Translations under genes and position numbers: made by a program
Shown here: positions 57,961 through 64,000 of the stretch, piece by piece
Numbering within the stretch: position 1 is the stretch's first letter
Layout: the number at the start of each line of letters is the position of its first letter
Assembly (NCBI RefSeq): GCF_003589595.1
Contig: NW_020653750.1
Coordinates: forward strand, 4,750,557-4,814,556
From: Hyposmocoma kahamanoa
Lineage: Eukaryota; Arthropoda; Insecta; Lepidoptera; Cosmopterigidae
Direction of reading: 5' to 3'
Length of the DNA: 64,000 bases
Notes under the pieces: generated by a model
The model's database searches: none
What the model saw: only the letters and a program-made list of their open reading frames with translations
Told to the model about the DNA's origin: nothing

Positions 57961-59205
57961 ATGAAACCGTTCAGTACGAGATCGACTTGGTTCCAGAGTG
58001 TGAGGATGGACTCCCTGGCGGTGGCGAACGGATATTTAGCGGAGCGGATATTTAGCAAATCCATCTTATACGTGGCAGCAACGTCCCATGCAGATCGGAT
58101 TTGTGCCTGACACGGCTGTTACGGCTGTTGCAAAATCCCCGGTACAAAGAAACTTCTCACCTTGGTTAGGACCCCAAGCTTCCCGGCTGCATTTTTAGTT
58201 CATAGTGGTTCAGTTCAGTTCATACTGGACGACAGGTCCATTTTTCGAAGTTTAGGCCAGCGAGCCGTTCGGCTTCAGTAGAGAGGTCTGCCCAAGTTTG
58301 ATATTCGGACTACTTCTGTGATTATATATGATTACAGTCAGCCGTGAACCATGGACGAACTTGGGTCCCTTTGAGTACTTCGGAGTAGGGCTACACTCCT
58401 ATGTTAGGACTCCACTACGCGTTATCACAGCTCGACGTTTCCCATGAAATGCCGGCCTCCCATGGAGCATTTTGTCTCACTTTGCTAAACGTATTGCCAC
58501 ATCCGTTTCATACCAGTACGTCCTTGAACGGGTGAGGAGTAAACGAATACAGTTCTCACCAGTCATGGTCGAAAGTTCCCCAATTGTGTATTGATCGAAC
58601 GATCCAAGCAGATAGCTGTATGAGTCTCAACATGAGAGACCCTGGTGGCACTGCTGAAAAGCCGGGAAAGACTTACCGTTAACGCATATTTCTATCCCAG
58701 CATGATAAATAAGGTCATCTGGCATCTGGGAACAACTATTCCTGATGGGCTGCGCCGTTGTATACATATGTTGAGTGTCATCACTCAGGCAGTGGAACAA
58801 CATGTGTAGTGTAAAACTACGGACCCGTTTCATTTTCATCACTCCCATTATACGTTTTCTAGTAAACACCCTTACTTTTGAAACTTGATTCCTGAAAGAT
58901 TTCCAACCAATATTTACTAAAATATTAGTGTCTAAATTTGCTATTGTAAGCTATTTCTCGCACTTTGACAATTTACTCACTTTTCATGTCTGATTTTGTC
59001 TGATTTTGTTTACTCACTTTTCATGTCCGATCTTGGCATATTCTATCGTACTGATAGTATCTCCGAATTTTGTTATTTCCAATGCTAATTACGTACTATT
59101 TCATAAATTTAACTATAAAAACATTCAACTTCAACTTCAACTTTTGTTTTGTATTTCAACTTTGGCTCCGTCGTTTTGCGCCTTAGACTATGGAAACTAA
59201 AGGAC
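57961..59205. other. Unassigned, probably decayed transposon DNA
   Basis: 57.96-58.86 kb is GC-richer than the average of the window and contains a minus-strand open frame (LHMLFHCLSDDTQHMY, 58869-58627), but no recognisable domain. It may continue the LINE to its left. 58.9-59.2 kb has a direct repeat (ACTCACTTTTCATGTCTGAT and ACTCACTTTTCATGTCCGAT) and a CAACTT run. Confidence 0.4.
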
Positions 59206-59209
59206 ATGT

Positions 59210-60128
59210 TACGTTGACATATATAAATCAGACGTTATATGTATATGATGCATTTCGTCGTCGAAAACATAAACATATTATTGTCTTTGTTTAACTATTA
59301 CGTGCCGTTTTAAGCCAAAAGAGATAGCATTACATTGGTCTGTGTCAAACACGGGAATCGAAAATTCGTAACGTCATTTTAAATGCCAACCGTGGCCATT
59401 TCAAGTACATGAGGTACATGATACCGTTGTCAAAGGGAAGTACATCAAATGTCAAAACAAATGTTTTTCCAAATGTATTATTGAATTATTCACATGTATT
59501 ATAATTAAATTGGACAAAAATATTGACAGTGAGAATAATTAGGTATTAATAAAAATGCGACGCTGCAGCATTAAAGGATGCGGCTTTAGAAAAACTGCAA
59601 ATCAATCGAATGTTACATTGCACAGGCATGTGTTATTTTTTTGTCTATAAATCACACAATAGCCCGAATATTTTATGTAATTAGACTTATTTAAGTAGTT
59701 TATTTATAAATCTTGCCAAATTTTGCTTTTGTTACTTTAGATTGCCTGTTTGTTTGTATATTTTGATGATTGTTGTTAACGATTATTTTGAGATAGTGTT
59801 GATCTTGTAAGCATACATATTATCGATATTCTGTTATTAAAACAATTCACTATGAGGTTTTTATTGTTTTATTATTATTATTTCAAGTTTTCCTAGAAAT
59901 GAAAAAAGGAAGAAAGAATGGTTGGAAATCATAGGACTGCCGAATATAAACGTTGGATCAAAGACCATCTTCATTTCTTCGCTTCATTTTGAAGAGTCAA
60001 ATTTTAACAGAACTTTTGGTAATATGCACGTTGATTCTGTACTTAGGGCAGCTCCTTTCTTTTATTTTTTTCCATCCTCTAAGTTTTGCGCGACGATTTC
60101 GCCAACGTCAGGGTTGAAAGACATGTAG
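59210..60128 (+). pseudogene. THAP-domain gene fragment on a repeated element
   Basis: Exon 1 (59555-59625) starts MRRCSIKGCGFRKTANQSN and ends CACAG before GCATGT. Exon 2 starts after an AG at 59887 and reads FPRNEKRKKEWLEIIGLPN and later IFISSLHFEES, stopping at 60128. This matches the N-terminal C2CH zinc finger of THAP proteins (P-element-type transposases and hosts). The third zinc ligand of the C-x2-H pair is Ser (TCT) instead of Cys. The donor would be a GC rather than GT. An inverted relative lies at 47766-48545, so this is a mobile repeat, not a host gene. No transposase domain follows. Confidence 0.65.
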
Positions 60129-60191
60129 AGCGGTGGTGAGATAGATTGCCGGTTATTAAAATACTTCGGCGGTTATTATTCACATTGACGG

Positions 60192-60222
<31 letters not shown>

Positions 60223-63088
60223 AATGTCATTACAAAAATATAATTTGGGGGCTCATGTTATTTTCTTTCTTTAGCAAACATTTTAGGAAGTTTGTTTTTC
60301 GTATTTAATTGTTTCTATCTTTTTTCTATATCTCTCGCTCTACGAGACGCTCGTCATTCTTGTACTGACCTTGGAGGCATCTGGTCTTCACCAGACCTAG
60401 TAAATATACGAAGTCTCACCCTTTCGAAGTCCTACACCTGGTCTTACTCCCAACGCGCTTTCGCGCCTGCCTGATGACCAGTTCCTCGACTGCCTCACGC
60501 TAAACCTGGTCTTCACGTTTACGCTCCTCCTAACTGGACTGTGTACCTCACCTTCACCAAGCGAGTTTGGAGCGGCAGGAGTGACTGAAGCCGACGCTCA
60601 AGACGAAGTAGAACTCCACCTCCGTGTACAAAGTGATAGAATCCACTGCTGCACTACCGCCGCTGTCGGTGCAGCCTCTCCACTCACCGCCTCCGCGCCG
60701 AACCCGCTGCGCTCCGGTTCTGCACCTCCGCCCTTGGTCTCCAACCTTGGAGGACGTCGGCCCGCACTTCGTGTACTCGACTTCGGGCTTCTCCTAACTT
60801 CACCTACACAGTACACTTTCATTTGCACCACACCACTCAACTCACCTACATAATAACACTCTCAGGTTCTTCTGTTATAAACTTATTGTTGTACTTAATT
60901 ATTCTCCTTTTTTTGATTGCATACCTTTCGTCCTTCTAACTCCTCTAACACTACACGTGGTGGTTTCCTGATCTCTATTGCCCGAGTTGTAGACAATAGT
61001 TTGTCCAACTTCCGTTTCAACCAGAAACTACAAAACTGAGAAATTCTTGAATTGCTTGACACAGGTGTCATCGCGATCGTACATATCGACTCTGACACGT
61101 GACAAATGTAGAGATGTAGAGAGAGGTTACGAAGGGTATGCAAGCAGCAATCACACAGTACCACACGAGGACACAAACTGATCCCGATCCTGATGCTCGA
61201 ATCCCCCTTCCCCCCCAAATGACTCTCTGGATCTCCCCACCGGTCACTAACCGGCAAGCATTTTTGTTTGTTTGTTTCATGTCATTCATGTTTCAAAATT
61301 ATTAAACTAAAAATCACAATATCCCATTTTTATAGACATTGACATAAGAAGCTTAAAAAATGCAAAATACGGATACGGAATGAACCTCATTGTTAAGTTA
61401 ATTATTTATTTTTGTCATAAAAAACCATTTTTCACTACTATAAACATAAATTAACAAATTAAAGTCATAATAGTATAGTCCGTCAAGTCAGAAGGAATTG
61501 GAACGTAACCGAAATTCATAACAATCACTAACTTGAGATAGCCCAATGTCGTTCGAAACTTGACTAATATTTAAGTTATTATTTAATTGATGTTAAATTA
61601 TTTTTATGTGGAATTACTCCACTAGGTTGTTATAATTATCAATACAAAGATCGAGTAATGATAATTGACCACTACTTTACAATTAGCCGTATAAACTAAG
61701 CGTTTGTGATAAATTAAAAAATGCGTGCAATCCGTCCTTTAAGGTGCAAACCGACAACACTAACTAACTTACTAACCAGATGACTAAGTAAGCAAGCAAT
61801 CATCTTAAATAAACAATGCTTAGCATTCATGTAATGACATAAAAGTTATTGAAAGGGACACATTTTTGGAGGTTATCTGAAAACGACCCTAAAACATTTT
61901 ATTTCCATTTTTTGTTAATTTTTCAAGGTGAGGGAATAAACCTTAAAAAATCGATTTGCTGTTTATCTACATAAGACGCGAGATTTTGAAATTTATCAAT
62001 AGTTGTCTCTGTAGTCGTAGTGGACACGAGATGTTAGGCGCCGCCCAAACGTGTGTCTAGCTTCTAGTTGCCGGTTGCTTGTATCCAACACAAGACACGT
62101 TTGTTGTGTGGCACCTTAATAGGATGGCTTCTCACAATATCCTAATATTACTTAAAAGAGCGAGAAATCAGGGTGTCGGCAGACAGTTTTGTAGTAGCTG
62201 TGCATCCGCATTTATTGTCAACACGATTGCCCAACACATCGGATTGGATCGGAACATATAAAGCGTACTTTATATTTACACTAAATTGAAGGTTAGAACC
62301 ACAGCAGTCACTGTCAGAACGTCGTTGTCTGTAAAAATATTACCGAATCCACTAAGGTGCGTTTCTTTAGTAACATTTCATTTTCGATCTTTAGTTTGTA
62401 TTTATTTATTATCGGAACGAAGTGACTTATAAAGGCGTTCTATTCGTAGAAAAGTAGGTTAAGTAATTTACTTATATTAAATATTTCGCTGTTCGTTAAT
62501 AAAGAACATATCATATAGCACCGAGTGCCTTACTAAACGGTAGTATGTAAAATTGCTTAGTAGATATTAAAGTTTATTTCTATGATATTAAGGTTTAGAC
62601 ATCTTTGTAATATTGTTCAGTTATACCATCTATAACTCAATAGACAGCGTAGTCGGGTATTTAGTACCTATAGTGCACCAGATGTCGCGACGAGAATATA
62701 TCAAATAGCTATTTTTGTAACTAATTCGTTACATTGACGAGCTACAATTTATCAAAGCTAGTATAATTTCTAGTATTAACAAACAAATCAACTAGATGGC
62801 GCCTGTTTCACAGATATTTATGGATACTGATGGCTATTCGTTTATTTTGTTTAGGGTTAGCGCCATCTATCCATATTAGCAAGCGGTAATTCATAAATTT
62901 GTTGGTAACACGCTATGGTTATAATAATAGTTATAAATTAATGGTTACCTATATAAAACAACAAATTGTAATTATGGAACAACTTCCAGCAAGTCCTTTG
63001 TTTCATTGTAAGTCTTACTCATAAGCCACAATTTGACGATCCTTTTACATTCTATGTTATTCATGGCGAAATAATGCAAAGTAGAATT
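60129..63088. other. Intergenic DNA; no gene recognised
   Basis: A (TA)n tract lies at about 60193-60216. 60.3-60.85 kb is C-rich on the plus strand, with a 90-codon frame of low complexity (ASPLTASAPNPLRSGSAPPP) and no known domain. 60.9-63.0 kb is AT-rich. A family F SINE tail fragment lies at about 61605-61655. GCGCCATCTAT-like motifs occur near 62840. Confidence 0.5.
61605..61660 (-). repeat. SINE family F tail fragment
   Basis: GGAATTACTCCACTAGGTTG, TTATAATTATCAATACAAAG, ATCGAGTAATG match the inverted tail at 28848 and 274. Confidence 0.55.
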
Positions 63089-64000
63089 TTATTTAAAGTA
63101 ACGGAATGTACCAAGGTAGCAAAAGAATCTATGCGAGTGTGCTGTGCGGAGTTGTGTACGAGATGAAAAAGTTTCGAATCGTGTTTGGTTGATTAAAGTA
63201 ACGGAATGAAATGGAGTAATTGAGTACTTTTTCAAAATTATTTGTTGGATAAACAGTTGCCGAACCGAGATGACATCACACTCGTTTAGGAGTTTGCGGA
63301 TTGAATAATGGAAAGGATGGAAGTTCATGACTTTAACAACAGCTCTCTGCGCTCTTTTCAGGTTTATCAGGGTGGTCTTATGTGCACCGCTCCAGGATGT
63401 AATGCAGTAAAGTAGCAGTGATTGACAGGGGGCTAAATACACTGATTCGAGAAGGGCGCTGCTAGCTGCATATCTTAAATTTTTAAAAGCATATATCAAT
63501 TTTCGAACTCTAGAAGTAAGTGCTACAATATGGTGTTTGAAATTAAGATGTTTGTCAATTATGACACCTAAATATTTAATGTCGTTTGTATTGTCCAGTG
63601 TTGGACAAGCTCTGTAGGTTTAGTTGAGTATGAGTTCGACGGCTTGTACAATGGTGAGTTAGTATCGAAAAAGCATTCTCATGAGGTTGTGAGGAGATTT
63701 TGTATGAGAAAGTAATATATTTACTTTTGCTAGTATCCAGTGTAAGGTCATTCGCTCTGAGCCACTCGGTTACTGAGTTAAAACCAAATTGAGCTTGTGA
63801 AAATGTTTCATTCCAACTTGTGGCGCTGAATAATAAGACTGTGTCATCGGCGTAAGATATGATCTTGCCACCAGACAGGAGAAGAGCGCACAGTTGGTTA
63901 ATGTAGACAAGGAATAGGATTGATCCTAATATGCTTCCTTGAGGAGCACCATATTCAATCGGTAATTCGTTACTCGTTATTTAGTCAATTGTATTAGTAG
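63089..64000 (-). mobile_element. LINE reverse transcriptase, continuing off the right edge
   Basis: Minus strand from the window edge: IEYGAPQGSILGSILFLVYI (PQG block), SYADDTVLLFSA (catalytic YADD), VTEWLRANDLTLDTSKSKY, then after a frameshift near 63600 IKYLGVIIDKHLNFKHHI, LESVYLAPCQSLLLYCITSW and LKRAQRAVVKVM. This is the order of a Jockey/CR1-type non-LTR RT. The frameshift marks it as inactive. The 5' part lies beyond 64000. Confidence 0.82.

Noticed and set aside
60581..60853. 90-codon Pro/Ala-rich frame and its 80-codon antisense frame
   Set aside because: Low-complexity sequence from a C-rich block; no splice context or domain was recognised.

Overview
The window looks like nuclear DNA of an insect, most likely a moth or butterfly (Lepidoptera). 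It is AT-rich and intron-rich, with GT-AG introns. It holds three host genes in a dense background of tRNA-derived SINEs, decayed LINEs, MITE-like hairpins and microsatellites. The order-level call is inference: it rests on the insect-type sugar transporters and on repeat types I associate with lepidopteran genomes. No prokaryotic, organellar or viral replication module is visible.

Layout. (1) 414-2995, minus strand: the 5' half (five coding exons, 262 residues) of translation initiation factor eIF3 subunit D; the gene runs off the left edge. (2) 3.0-10.4 kb: no gene, only SINEs, hairpins and AT-rich DNA. (3) 10471-17529, plus strand: a complete eight-exon MFS sugar transporter of the insect Tret1-like class (495 aa). 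(4) 17.6-30.3 kb: intergenic. It holds a possible relic of another transporter exon, LINE and SINE pieces, a long hairpin, a GC-rich patch with an exon-like ATG, and an 82-bp GC-rich tandem repeat. (5) 30320-41562, plus strand: a second complete eight-exon paralogue (492 aa). Its introns are inflated by a LINE with RT and RNase H remnants, several SINEs and a 148-bp tandem duplication. (6) 41.6-64 kb: gene-poor and repeat-rich. It holds two inverted copies of a THAP-domain-bearing repeat, a MITE with TAA target-site duplication, a long decayed LINE interrupted by a HARBI1-like fragment, and another LINE running off the right edge.

The two transporters are clearly tandem duplicates. All seven intron positions and phases match, five of the eight coding exons have identical lengths (98, 135, 84, 121 and 135 nt), and in both the ATG exon starts three bases after a splice acceptor, which implies an upstream non-coding exon. 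Both keep the MFS scaffold signatures (GRR loops, PESP, PET-GKS). Both have lost the QQxxGxN substrate motif of helix 7, so transport of trehalose or glucose should not be assumed.

I did not find an obvious new multi-gene system. The most informative oddities are the substrate-motif loss in the transporter pair, repeats ending almost exactly at splice sites, the THAP copies that are broken in different ways, a twice-seen composite of two repeat families, and a head-to-head tRNA-like SINE pair around perfect hairpins. Coordinates of repeats are approximate because they were read by eye.
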